Positions 9,861-27,104 of a stretch of 56,679 bases of DNA are shown piece by piece. A model generated the notes under the pieces. The model did not search any database and was not told where the DNA came from. It saw nothing but the letters and a program-made list of their open reading frames with translations. Numbering within the stretch: the first letter of the stretch is position 1; each line of letters opens with the position of its first letter. Source of the DNA: Pleurotus djamor (taxonomy: Eukaryota; Basidiomycota; Agaricomycetes; Agaricales; Pleurotaceae); the NCBI GenBank assembly GCA_029747585.1, contig JAPEVF010000269.1:1-56679 (forward strand). Direction: 5' to 3'. The translations under genes and the position numbers were made by a program.

Positions 9861-12800
9861 TCAGAGATACAACGAAGAGCAAAATATGACGGAATTCGGC
9901 CTTTCCAACATCTCTGAAGACTTCTCAAACTTCTCCATCAACTCTTGGTTGCCAATGACTTTGGCCGCCTGGCACATTTGTCGCAAAAGTTCTCCCAAGC
10001 GTCGGAATACTCGAATTAGACTCCCTTCGAATTGGTCGGTCAGCTGCAGATGAACACGTCAGCGTCCGCCGGGACTGATCTCTTGAACAAACGTACTTTG
10101 CAGATATCGGAGAACGATGCGCCGCGACACCACTGCACGACCGCATCCATCAACTCCACCTTGAATGACTCCACATACTCATCCTCCACGATGGCCAACT
10201 TAGACTCCTTCGACACACTCGCTATTCGACGTGCTATCTCCTGCATCACACGTAGAGGTGCAGCCAACTCCTCCTTTAGCTTTGTCGTTTGTTCACTCTG
10301 CGAAATCAAGTCAGCACCTACACATACCCAACTATCAGAGACGACAGACCTTCTCGGTAAACACAAAACAACTCAGCAAAGCTGCGCACTGCTCCGGCGA
10401 CAACGAATTGAAGACACCATTGAAAATGAGCTCCGTCAGCAACAATTCATCCCCAGAGCTGATTTCGCAAGCAACTCGTCCCTTCATGTCGACGATATCA
10501 TCAGCTGTTGTGAACGCCAGCCGTCGCAGAACTCGCTTCCGGCACTTCAGCTCCTCCAATTGCAACACATCGAGAGTAGCTTGTATACGCTTCTTCAAGG
10601 CTCGAATCCGATCGTGGTTTTCGCGCTTCTTGTGGAATAGCGTGTACAACTCGGGCAGTCGAGGGTCCTTGTGCAACGGACTGGCGTACATCTTTTTCTC
10701 CAGAACATCGATTTTCTACCGGCGGCAAAAATTTATTCAAGCACTCATAGCGCAAAGGCGGATACACACCTTGATCAACGTCATGAACTTTTCGTCCTTT
10801 ATTCCCATATTCTCGACTGGGTCAAGCAACGCAATGCCATCAGGGAACCGTCGCTGCACTTCAAACACACTCTTCCACACCGTCTCTCGCGCCTGCTCCG
10901 CGCGCAGGTCATTAGGCAGATAAATGCGAAGATGACTGATAGATTCAAGCGTCGCGAGGAGAACCGGCACAATCAAAGGTGTCCCTTTCTCCCCTGACGG
11001 GCAAGGCTGCACCCCACCAGGAGTAGCGGTCACCTCTGATCTATCCTTTGAGGCAACACCACCCCGAGCACAGTTTAACAATACGTCGACAACGTATTGT
11101 TCGTGAGCAGGAAGCTCCTCTGCTTTGGGTGCAGGCCTGTTCTAAAGAGCAAAGGAGCGTTCGGTGAGATGGCTCCCTTGAAATGAGGTGTGATATTTAC
11201 CTTTGGTGGCATTCGCTTCTGGAAATTGATGACGACGCCCCAGCCGAAATTGAGTTTTTGGTGCCTAACATTGACCAGGCGACCAGGTGTGAGGAATGGC
11301 AATGAGTAAGTGGGATGGGTTATAACATCTCTGAAGTCAGACTTGAGTTGATCGAGCTGTTGGCGGTAGTCGTAGTATTCGGATACAAGTTGTTCATCGG
11401 GGATCGTGATTGTATCCTTCTCTTCCTCCGCTCTTTTCAGCTCTACACCGGCACAACTATGATTAGTGACACTCCGGATATGTGAGCCTACTGTCTACGT
11501 ACCTTCCTCAAGCTTGGGGATACCCGCGCTGCTTTGGAATTGGAAGAAGCATCGTTCAAGCATGTACTCTGGACTGATTCCTTCAACCTTCATCAAGTTG
11601 AGAATCATATTATATCCGAGGTGGAACGCAGAATCCAACCGATCCGCCTCGCCCTTCACCATCGACTTCGCCGCGGAGGGTTCCAATTTTTCATCACACA
11701 TCATAATCACAACACCACGGTCATCGAGACCACGACGTCCAGCTCGTCCGGACATTTGGATGTACTCTCCCGACGAAAGATTCCGGAATTCGTGGCCATC
11801 GAATTTGCGGGTTGTTGTGAAGACGACGGTCTTGGCGGGCATGTTGAGACCGATTGAAAAGGTTTCTGTGGCGAAGAGGACTTTGATTAGACCTTCTTGG
11901 AAGAGGATTTCGATGACCTCCTTGAGGATGGGTAGAAGGCCACCATGATGGATGCCAATGCCGCGTTTGAGGAGGGGAAGGAGGTTGGTGATTTGGGGGA
12001 GTTCTCGGTCGGCTGCCGCAAGGTTGTCGATGGCATTGTTGAAGATGTTGGTAATCAAGTCTTGTTCATCCTGTGAGTTGAACTCGAGTTTTGACATAGT
12101 AAGGGCTAAGCCCTCGCATTCACGTTTGCTGAATGCGAAGACGATGACTGGGTTGAAATTCTTCATCATAATCATCTTGATAATTTTAGAGATGTCGGAT
12201 TGACCTGAAATCAGAGGCACGAGAATTCATTGCGTGTGCTGTGTTATACGGGATGAATAGCGTACCCTTCTTGTCCCCGCCTTTCCTTGTCTTCCCCTTC
12301 CGTCCTTTGCCAGCTTTCGGGTCCGCTGGGTCGTCTCCCATCTTGTCCTGCAACATCCCCATGGCCTTCGTGAAGTTGTCTTCTCGGAATTCACCCTTTT
12401 CGTTCACAACTAGGTATATCCCCTCTCCTCCTGCTGGGAATAGGTAGTGCTGAAGAGGTGTAGGCCGGAAGTCGGTGTATACAACGTGACAAGGTTGGTC
12501 GTGGGACTTGCATATCCATTCCGCAAATTGCATGGCGTTGGGAATGGTAGCGGAGAGAAAGACATAACGGACTGTGTGCGGGAGGAGGATAATGGTTTCT
12601 TCCCAAACGACGCCACGTTCCTTGTCGCGCATATAGTGGATTTCGTCGAAGATGACCCAGGCAACTTCACGCATGATCTCCGAACCACGATAGAGCATGG
12701 ACCTCAGAATCTACCATGCATGTTAGTATCCCTTGGACATTCCAGACATTAGAAACGCACTTCAGTGGTCATGACCAAACAAGTCGCGGAAGGATTTATG

Positions 12801-13577
12801 GTGACATCTCCCGTCATGAGACCGACGTCTCCAAATTCTGCGAGCATCTCCCGATATTTTTGATTACTGAGGGCCTGGAGGAGGCGTGTATTGGGTATTT
12901 CAAGAGGACGAAAGGCTCTTTCAATAGGACATACCTTGATGGGACTTGTGTAGATGACGCGCTGCTTATTGTTCAGGCATTGGGCAATGGCATACTCGGC
13001 CACAACAGTTTTTCCAGCACTAGTGTGCGCAGATACAAGTACACTTTCATTTCTTTGTATCGCATGTACTGATACACGTTGGAAGGGATCCAGCTCGAAT
13101 TTGTATTCTCGATCCGGTTTCGTTGGAGGTACATGCTTGGAGATTGGGATGTAATTGTAACCTGGCGGTACGGCGACTTGGTGTCGAACCTATGCAAAAT
13201 ATGTTAAATCTGACACAAACGCACACAGCATCCAAACAGCGAACCTGATGTCGTAGTTCCAGCCGTGACCCAGCCTCCGCTGTACCAGTAAGTCCAGCAC
13301 TTGCTGCAACTTCCCGCTTGGCCTCCGTTTCGAAGTCGTCCAAGACTACGGGGTTGGGGGATGTCATGCGAGGTCTTTTGGGTTTTGACGGCCCAGCCTC
13401 GGCTTCTGGTTGCATGTCGGTGTCGCCATTGGTATTTTGGGAGTGCGGGCTGGCTTTGCGCTTTAAATTAGCTACACCCTGAGGTCCGACCCCATCGACA
13501 GGAATATCGCCATCGTTTTCTGGTTCCTCCTCCACATTGGAGGGATCAAGAAAGGAAAAGAGGTCTGTTGAGTCCAT
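9861..13577 (-). CDS. MTR4: MTR4-type DExH-box RNA helicase (nuclear exosome cofactor)
   Basis: The start [12 protein letters not shown] (13575-13577) is followed by an acidic, basic-patch N-terminus (KPKRPRM), then the conserved [19 protein letters not shown] lead-in. Helicase motifs follow in order: [14 protein letters not shown] (Walker A), [11 protein letters not shown] (DEIH box), LSATIPN (motif III), [24 protein letters not shown] (motif V) and [15 protein letters not shown] (motif VI). The arch/KOW part contains [19 protein letters not shown] near 11250. The C-terminal winged-helix/ratchet exons end in IFCSSLYL, matching the family's invariant -SLYL end. Exons are separated by short introns. 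Family knowledge: Mtr4 unwinds structured RNA and feeds it to the nuclear exosome, within TRAMP, for rRNA processing and RNA quality control. Ski2 is less likely because of the N-terminal motif and the C-terminal end. No damage was seen. Confidence 0.95.
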
Positions 13578-14029
13578 TTAAGTATGTAGAAGAAACTCAA
13601 GCTTGGACTTCAAAAATTAAACGGCCAAAGTATTACATAACACACAGAAAGGGACGCCCTATCGCACCAGGAGTACAGGGTAGTGAATCACGCTCTCGAC
13701 GGCCAAGTTGAGATTCGAGGTTATGACTCTACGTCCAAGCTTTCAAGCGTTCACAGTTCACTCTCATACCTCGAATAGATCCTAAATGGAAGTGATGAGT
13801 GCATTGGCTTACCGCTGGGCGTCTCAGAATGAAGTAACGCTTGTCTATCATGTACCAATACGTTCTCATATGATCTCCAACACTTATATAGTCTCAATAT
13901 ATAATTTATCATTTATCGGATCCGTCTACATATCACTCTCCTGGAGTGTCGACAGGTCGCTTGTTCTTCTCTTTCGTCCTCGTTTTGATTCATGAATAAA
14001 TGATGATAAATCAAACAAGCACCTTTACT
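13578..14029. other. Intergenic between helicase promoter and chitinase 3' end
   Basis: No gene was recognised. The left part should hold the MTR4 promoter and the right part the chitinase 3' UTR; 13860-13960 is AT-rich. Confidence 0.4.
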
Positions 14030-16518
<2,489 letters not shown>

Positions 16519-19364
16519 CGTAGTGAAATACCCTGTGGTCGCTGCGCCTGGTGATGAAAAAGAAGAGGCGTGTCCGTTGAAGGGGCGTCTCGAACAGATC
16601 CTCCCCGTCAAGGAACCTCATTTTATGCTCGGCCCTCTTCCATCCAGGCCCAATTGGGAACGGAACAGTCCTCCTTCGGCTCGCTGGCAGCAAAGACCAC
16701 ATACGTTCACTTGCAAAGAAGCAAGGCCAAGTTCTATTGACCCATGCGTCCTCTACTTCGCCTGAGGGTGCATCTGACATGGCGACCTCGGTTATAGCAC
16801 ATGGATGGCGACGATTTGATGGAAGGGAGTCTAATTTTCCCCAGTAAGTGTCTGAGCAAGTGAGACATTACTCGTTTTGGTAGATTCAGAGCTAGTCTAC
16901 GCACTGACATGATATGTTATCGTGCGGCGGAAAGAGGGTTTGCGACCCGATTACCCACAAATGTATATGGGTGCGTGGCTGCAGCATATGCAACAGATGC
17001 CTTCTGCATCGGATGCGTATAGGAAAGAGCCCATCTACATCGGGAACGTACCATCCACATGAGTCGGCGTAGGTAACAACTAAAAGTGACACGCACTAGA
17101 TTGCCCATTTCGCACATTCCGCCCTCGGCAACCAGTCACATTGCTACTCGGATGTCGAAATCATAATTATCCGATGCCGACAACTTATCTCATTTCCAAT
17201 TCCAATACCGCACATGGAAGGGAAAGACAAGTCCGAAGGACAACTACAGCTGCTCGAGTAACCAAAGGATGTCACCCAGATGCGATTACACTTTCAGTTG
17301 TCCTAAAACGGCTTGCCGTTCCTAAAAGCAGTCAAGCACGAGAGACGGAGACGGAGGGATGGCAACGAGCAACAACCGGGCCAGGTGTGTGCATATGGTC
17401 AGCACAAGACCATCAGAGCAAAAAGAAGCATCGACGAAGCCTTCATGGGCCTCGCAACCGCCCGCAATTTCCCAGAACAGAATCAAGCCATCCAGCAGCA
17501 AGAATCTGCTGATGGATCATGAGTGTTTGTAGTCAACGGAAAGATATCGGAAGTCAAGCCAAAAGAAGCAACACAATGCGGTATTCAATGCTCAGGAGGA
17601 CCAGTAAGACGCGGACAGCAGATGAGCGATGCACATAAATATTACACTCTGCCGTATTGGACTCTGCTGACCATGTCCGTCTTGGAGGAAGAAGAGACAT
17701 GGAGGTAATGAGAAACGATTCAGACGACATGCCAAGTCATGATCACCGCAGGTGTAGGTAACCGAGAAAGGTGAACCTCGTGGAGATAAGCCATGTATCA
17801 AAAATAGATATAAATAAGCAACCTGGCAAGCGATCCCGAGGAACACTGAAAAGCGCAACTCATCTGTAGGGTACTTGAAGAGACCGGGCCATATGTATCC
17901 AGGTCTTTAGAGTGGCCGTCCCTTCTGATAAGATAGAAGTCACTATTGTGAGGAGCAGGGATTGATTAGAGACGAAACTTTCCTATACAAGAGGCTGACA
18001 CTCACCGGGTCAAGGTGGCGGTGACCTAAGGACAAATGTAAGTACAACAGAAATGTACGTAGGGAAGCCCGCACACAACAGCCAGAGGACAAGAAAATTT
18101 GATGATGAATCCCATAAAATGCATTAATGACATGGATACTCGGGAAAAATAGCATAATTAACTATGAAGAGGGGATGGGGAGGAGAAAACACCAACTCAA
18201 CCTGGCGGCCACCAACAAAAAAGGGATCAAAGGGAGGAGGGTCCAAAAAAGAAAGAGAGGAGCACTAATACAAATTGCAGTCCCACGCAGTAATAAAAGT
18301 AGTATTCTTTTTGGAGGAGAATGGGAGAGCAAGGTGAATGGGGGGTAGGAAGGACCTCCAGAACGTGAACGGAAGATGAAGTGTGGGGTGTGGGAGGAGA
18401 TTGATGAGGGAAAGGTTCTAAAAACGAGTGGAATGGGTTCATACGAAAGCGTATGAACTGAAATAAACGAGATGGAGGTATAAAGGGCCGTTGGAGGGGG
18501 AGGAAGGAGGAAACCGCCAGATATGTTAAAGGTTGATGTAAGTATGTGGTAGCGAGGGGGAAGTGCGAGGAAAGGTAGCAGACAGACGACACAGCGAATA
18601 CGAATACCAATGGACGAAACAGAAAATTACGACGAGCAATTAGATTGCGAGGGAAGGGGGGGGTTGTACAGATAGGGAGAAGGCTAAGTAAATGGGGCGA
18701 GAAAACGCAATAACGTTCAAGGATATGATAACCGGCGATAATGTGGGTGAAGGACGGGTGCGCAAAGGGAAAGAGCCGTGAAAAACGCCCTCGCAGAGTG
18801 GGACCATTGGGGTGTGATATGCAGCAAGTCGGCGCAGGAATGTAAAAAGAATCCGAATGTCCAGGGTGACGTTCATGAGCTGGCAAGGGCTTTGCTTGAG
18901 ACCGTCGCGGAGGAGACCAAGGAATAGGATCGACACTAGGCGGGCTGTATGGCGACCTTGTGCAAACGCCGCCGTGATACTTTTGAGGCCGGCGGCAGTT
19001 CAATACTCAGGGCGTCTGTGCTGAGAACCTTGCTTGGATTCCGACGAGATCGCGTACACCACTTAACCGAAGAAAAATACAATGCACTGTCCAAGTATCC
19101 AGGGACGAGTGCGGTGGCCCTAAAAGTGAAGAGATTCATATCCACGCGCCCCAAATGCTAGGAGGGGGACGTGAGATGATGTCACATCGAAAGAGGGAAT
19201 ATGAAAGAGACTGAGTGGACGTCAACGAACCTGAAGTTATATACCCCAGCCACCGCCTGCGCGTCATCACGCTAACAGAAACCTCATCCCAACCAATACC
19301 ACCGCCACCAACCAACCTCCCAAAACGCTTCCATGTTTCCCCGCCCCAATAACCTCTCCCAAAC
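16519..19364. other. Long intergenic region, no recognisable gene (2.8 kb)
   Basis: The left end should include the chitinase promoter and the right end the spg1 3' UTR. In between, several modest open frames exist, the longest being 258 codons on the minus strand (18227-19003). This one is Pro/Ser/Phe-rich and lies opposite a strongly purine-rich plus strand, so it may be a composition artefact. No tRNA, transposase or repeat was recognised. Confidence 0.4.
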
Positions 19365-20239
19365 CTAAACGTCCACATAGATAAGTATTGGCTCCCCCAC
19401 ACCTTCTATCTCCGGTATGACACATTTCAAGTCGAAGGCCTTCGCTAGTACGATCTTGAAGATTTTCTGCACATTTATCGACGCGGATGTGGAGCAAAAT
19501 ATCAACGACGCGTGCATCGCCCGAGCGAACCGTTTCGCTTGCTTCGTTATCTCTTCTTGCTCGTCTCGAGGGAATGTGGCGAATGTGTCAAATTTCGTCC
19601 CTATGAGAAATGGTATGGCGGTCTGATTCAAGGCAACGAGTTAATGTCAATATGGCGCAATCGAGTACAAGTTGACCGGCGAATGCGCACCTTGTTGAAC
19701 CCTCGTGCCTGACGATACCACTCTTTGACGGAGTTCAATGTCGATTTCCGTGAAAGATCGAACATGAACAAGATTGCCACAGCATCATTGCACACCAAAG
19801 GGAGCATATTGACAAACTCCCTTTGCCCCCCAAGATCCCAGATCGAGAAAGTGATCGTTGTTCTCCTCACTGAGATAGTTTTCTCCATGAAATTAACGCC
19901 TAGCGGGGCGAGTGCGAGCTTAGCATATGTTGTTCTGAAAATGCGAAAGACCTTGGAAACCCACCCAGCGTCTGTATGTAATCCTCATCAAAGCTACCCT
20001 CCACATACTTGACCATAAGGCTGGTCTTTCCTATTTGCGAATCTCCTACCATACCCACTTTGATCACCACGCTATGCACACGAGGAACGGTCAAGCTCTC
20101 CCAGGGTGGTTGTGTAACACCGGAAAAGAACACACCTATTTTTCTCATCGCTGTCCAAAGAGCCTTGACCATTTTGACTGCTAGGCCCCGCAATGGAAGA
20201 TGTCGGTGTAGAAGTTGAGGACGACGCGGATGTAGACAT
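19365..20239 (-). CDS. spg1: Spg1/Tem1-family septation GTPase
   Basis: The start at 20239 gives a Ser/Thr-rich N-terminus (MSTSASSSTSTPTSSIAG), spliced to SVVIKVGMVGDSQIGKTSLM (P-loop GDSxxGKTS). The switch region follows as TLGVNFMEKTISV, IWDLGGQREFVNMLP (DLGGQ) and IGTKFD (the Tem1/Spg1 counterpart of NKxD). CSTSASINVQKIFKIVLAK leads to the end EPILIYVDV with TAG at 19365-19367. The VGMVGDS/GVNFMEKTI/WDLGGQ combination distinguishes Spg1/Tem1 from Ras, Rho and Rab proteins. It lacks a C-terminal CaaX cysteine, as expected for this family. Known role: the GTPase at the spindle pole body that switches on the septation initiation/mitotic exit network. It is transcribed divergently from profilin; the two start codons are about 540 bp apart. 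Confidence 0.95.
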
Positions 20240-20781
20240 GATCGATTTCCCAAAAACACTATCCAAGCTTGTTGCGACGCTACAGGTGGCGATTTGTACT
20301 GGCCGCTGATGCAGGTCGACGGTGATAGCTACACGCCGGGCTCAGAAGCTTGCCGTAGAGATATCGTTGTAGTGATTATGGAGTGGTAAAGCGAGCGAAC
20401 GACGTTGACTCAACAACACCTAGGACGCGTCTGGTGATTGTTATGTAATGAAGCTCGCAACAGCCAGTTTCAGCCCGAGCTCACCAGCGACGCTGCTAAA
20501 TGAGATGAGCCAGGAGGAGGAGTGGAAGAAAAAAGTGGATAATGGAAGGAAAACGTTGTAGAAAGGATAATCCTTGAAACACCAAAACACTTTGGAATAG
20601 TTGGCCCATGGGAATTTTCAACGGTGCTAGGGCGCTACGTGGGCGTCTCCCCCTGAAGTCACGAACTTCCTAAACTGGACTCGAAGCGATATCTGATCGA
20701 CCATCTCGCCTTTTAAACCGCTTCCTCTTAACTCTCTTCTTCTTCCTTACGTGCCTCTTGAATCTAAGCTCTACCTGAATC
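20240..20781. promoter_or_regulatory. Shared divergent promoter region of spg1 and profilin
   Basis: The 542 bases between the two start codons (20239 on -, 20782 on +) must hold both promoters. A TTTTAAA element at about 20711-20717 lies roughly 65 bases before the profilin ATG and could serve as its TATA-like box, followed by a CT-rich stretch. An upstream in-frame ATG for spg1 exists at 20266. Confidence 0.5.
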
Positions 20782-21325
20782 ATGTCCTGGCAATGTGCGC
20801 TTCTCGGTCATTCTTTGGAATAATCGTATTCACTGAACCACGCAGCTTACGTCGATACAAATCTGGTTGGATCAGGCAAGGTAACCAAAGCTTGCATACT
20901 CGGGCAACAAGGAGGTGTATGGGCTACCAGTCCAGGATTCAACGTACGCGACCCCGCATTGCTCTTCCAATTGGTCTATATAAATACATTTCTAGCTCGC
21001 ACCCGACGAACAAGCCTTCATTTTGAAAGCCTTTGACAACCCAGAAAACACTCAAGCAAACGGCATTCGCCTCGCGGGGCAGAAGTACTTTACCTTGCAA
21101 GCCACCCCAAATCATGTCTACGGCAAGCACCAAGTACGCCCTTTTTTATTTCAATCTCTCGTAGAGATTCCATGAGTTGATCATGATCGACAGGCAAATG
21201 GCTGCGTCCTTGTCAAGAGCAAGCAGGCCATCCTCGTCGCTGTCTACGAGACCCCCATCCAGCAACCAGAAACAGCCTCCGTGGTTGAAGCCCTTGGGGA
21301 GTATTTGACTAGTGTCGGTTACTGA
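20782..21325 (+). CDS. PFY1: Profilin
   Basis: Four exons (20782-20794, 20846-20943, 20996-21133, 21194-21325) total 381 nt and encode 126 residues, the usual profilin length. The start is MSWQSYVDTNLVGSG, the canonical N-terminal helix with the Trp that binds polyproline. KACILGQQGGVWATSPGF follows, then GIRLAGQKYF (the actin/PIP2 strand region), KSKQAILVAVYE and the C-terminal helix EALGEYLTSVGY. Introns are 50-60 nt. Profilin binds G-actin, catalyses nucleotide exchange and feeds formins; in fission yeast the profilin gene is cdc3, needed for the cytokinetic ring. It lies head-to-head with spg1. No irregularities were seen. Confidence 0.97.
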
Positions 21326-23324
21326 GCATGCTGCACGCCGAGCTGATCTTTACGTCGTTTCTTGCATAATATGTATGTCGAATCTTTGTCATTTTACTCC
21401 AGCTTTCATCTACCTATTCAGAGTTTGAACCATCGCTCGGAAAATAGAATCAATTCGTGAATTTGCTTACATCGCCCTCTGATCATCTGTGTGCACCTCA
21501 TCAGTGTCGGTCTGCCAGTCTTAGGAGTGGTCTCGTGACGTCAGCCAGGCACACGCCGTCGCCCCTGCCGACTTCGCAGGGTTCGGCCCTGTTCAACTTA
21601 CGTTCCAACGTCCAGCGTCGAACATCCAAGACTGAAGATTCAACATTAGAGACTATCTGCAGCCCGTCGCGAAGTGGTCTGCTCCGCGACAAAAATGCCA
21701 AGGCCTCTGCCAAATCCTCAGAAATCCCCCTCAAATTTAACCCTTGATTGCGACGGTTTTGAGTTCGCGATGGGTTGCAGATAGTCTCTATTCAACGTTG
21801 GGCACACTTGAAATCCTCATAGGAGCAAGTTAGTTCGCCCAATTCTCAGACCAGAGATGCGTAGCGATGATTGAGAACAAACCTCAACCTCAGACTCTCG
21901 GGGCACGGAAGATGGAGAGCAATCACTTGTTGGATCGCAGAGATGATTGTAGACGCTACGAGCAAGCAAGTCCTACTTGCTTCCCTTCCATGAGGAATGC
22001 CAAAGGAACATGTTTTTTTCATTCTTCGGGCACGCCCCTGTGACTCCTAATTAATAAGCGCTCGTGGTCGGTACGCGCGTCTACGACCTGTTGCTTCCGT
22101 TCCGTCCAAGTTCCGTCATCACACCCGCTATGTAGGTGCTCCCTCGCCGCTTTCCTTCCTTGGCATCCAGAAAATGTTAAAGGAATCAGGTACTTTTTTG
22201 AAGGTCTAGGAAGCAACAATATATGTTTTAAGAACAAGTCCGCAGATGAAGGTTGAAAGTCATGAATGATAAAACACAGTATACTTCTCAATTCTTTGAC
22301 AAATTGAGATATTCTCTTGTCTCATAAATTACTACAGGTAGATATCGTACGGGCGACTTGGAAACATGATAGGATCTTCCAACACGTCGCGAAGAACCAA
22401 AGTCGCAGTGAGGAGTCCGGACGTCATCACTCGACCCGATATACTGAACAATAGGGTCTATTCGACTCAACTTCAGTCGCAGCTGGTATCTCGCTCAGCA
22501 AAGAGGATCCTCGCAATGACTTCACCCTTCTAAACCAGCTCGAAGCGACTTCGCCCCTACGGTAGCTTTCAAGTGCTTGTCCCCATGCACATAACTCTGC
22601 CAGACGCATCAGAGCCCAACGCAAAAGGGACCGTCTTTACTCATGGGACGTCTCTCACTGGTTGCTCGGTCCGCGCTTTCGCGTCGGGGGTGTCTTTACT
22701 CAGACCGTCGGGAGATATATCTGCGGAGATAAGCACTCCCCACTCCACACCCATATCCACGACATCTTTTTGTGTTGCGATGTGTTCGCAGCTTGTGCGC
22801 CCTACAACATAAAAAATGCCACGTCAAAAGACATCAAATCATCGTAATCCGCGAATCGCGATCGTATGTTGGTCGTAATCGCATGTCTCACGCGAACAAC
22901 GCCCCTACCGATCCGCATGCGTGCATGCATGTCTGCGTCATATCCTCGGTACATAACGCTATCAACGAGAAACCAAAAATGTCCCCAGTAATTGAACAGA
23001 AATGATTGGTCAGAAGGTCGCGGGGCCCCCTCCGATATGTTTCCGTCGTACTTGCTGGCTGCCTGCGCTTCCTTGCACCGAGGTATATTGAACCCCTTCT
23101 GTCACTTGTCTCGCGTATCCACACATATCCTATTCCGGTACTTTTTTAGTGCAAACAGTCTCAGGCATGGTCTTCTCCACAGATGGTAGCGCAATTCTAC
23201 GGATGTTTCTCGCATTCAGCCCGGGACTGTATTTATCCAGTGGAGTTAAATATGGACTGCTAGTCGACGAGCTTGTCTCAAAAATCATCTCCACTCCTCT
23301 ATTCCCCCCACCTCATCTTCAGAG
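21326..23324. other. Intergenic, 2 kb, with one inverted repeat
   Basis: No gene was recognised between profilin and cellobiose dehydrogenase. The only clear structure is the inverted repeat at 21648-21789. The right end carries the CDH promoter; a weak TATTTAT element is visible near 23230. Confidence 0.4.
21648..21789. repeat. Imperfect inverted repeat, 26-bp arms, 90-bp loop
   Basis: The left arm 21648-21673 (AGAGACTATCTGCAGCCCGT...) and the reverse complement of the right arm 21764-21789 agree at 24 of 26 positions; the differences are two G/A transitions. The flanks show further weak similarity (CAAC..TT). It could be a MITE remnant or a hairpin-forming element. Confidence 0.75.
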
Positions 23325-26739
<3,415 letters not shown>

Positions 26740-27104
26740 AGTACTGAACTAGTTTGCTTCTTGGGCTAAATGTATCGTATACCTGAATATTGTTTTTTCT
26801 TCAGTCATCATCGAAGCGTTGCTCGTAATCATTATAAGCGTTGCCTGTGACTACTTTGGTTAGTGTCATGAGCCCATGTCAATGTACTTATTTAAGAAAT
26901 AGAAGACTGGTCGGCATTATATCCATGGCGAAAGGGAAGCTAGTCGAGTCATGTTGTGTGGGAATGCTTTCCGAGTAATACGCGCACGCCATCAGCTGAA
27001 TAAACTCATGGTTCTCGTCGAACTGCTATATCCTACCCTATTACGACCATGCTTTATATAAGGCTGGTTCTCCACGTTACGCTTAACTTCTATCCAAGCC
27101 CGTC
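26740..27104. promoter_or_regulatory. CDH 3' flank and epoxide hydrolase promoter
   Basis: This is a 365-bp spacer. A TTTATATAAGG element at 27053-27063 lies about 45-50 bases before the epoxide hydrolase ATG and is a good TATA-box candidate. Nothing else was recognised. Confidence 0.55.

Noticed and set aside
10231..10923. Open frame of 230 codons on the plus strand
   Set aside because: It lies antisense to well-conserved MTR4 exons; Ser/Arg-rich shadow composition with no domain.
11466..11948. Open frame of 160 codons on the plus strand
   Set aside because: It lies opposite the MTR4 helicase core, which is clearly the coding strand.
18227..19003. Minus-strand 258-codon frame as a gene
   Set aside because: Composition follows the purine-rich opposite strand and there is no domain or splice context; kept only as a finding, not as a CDS.
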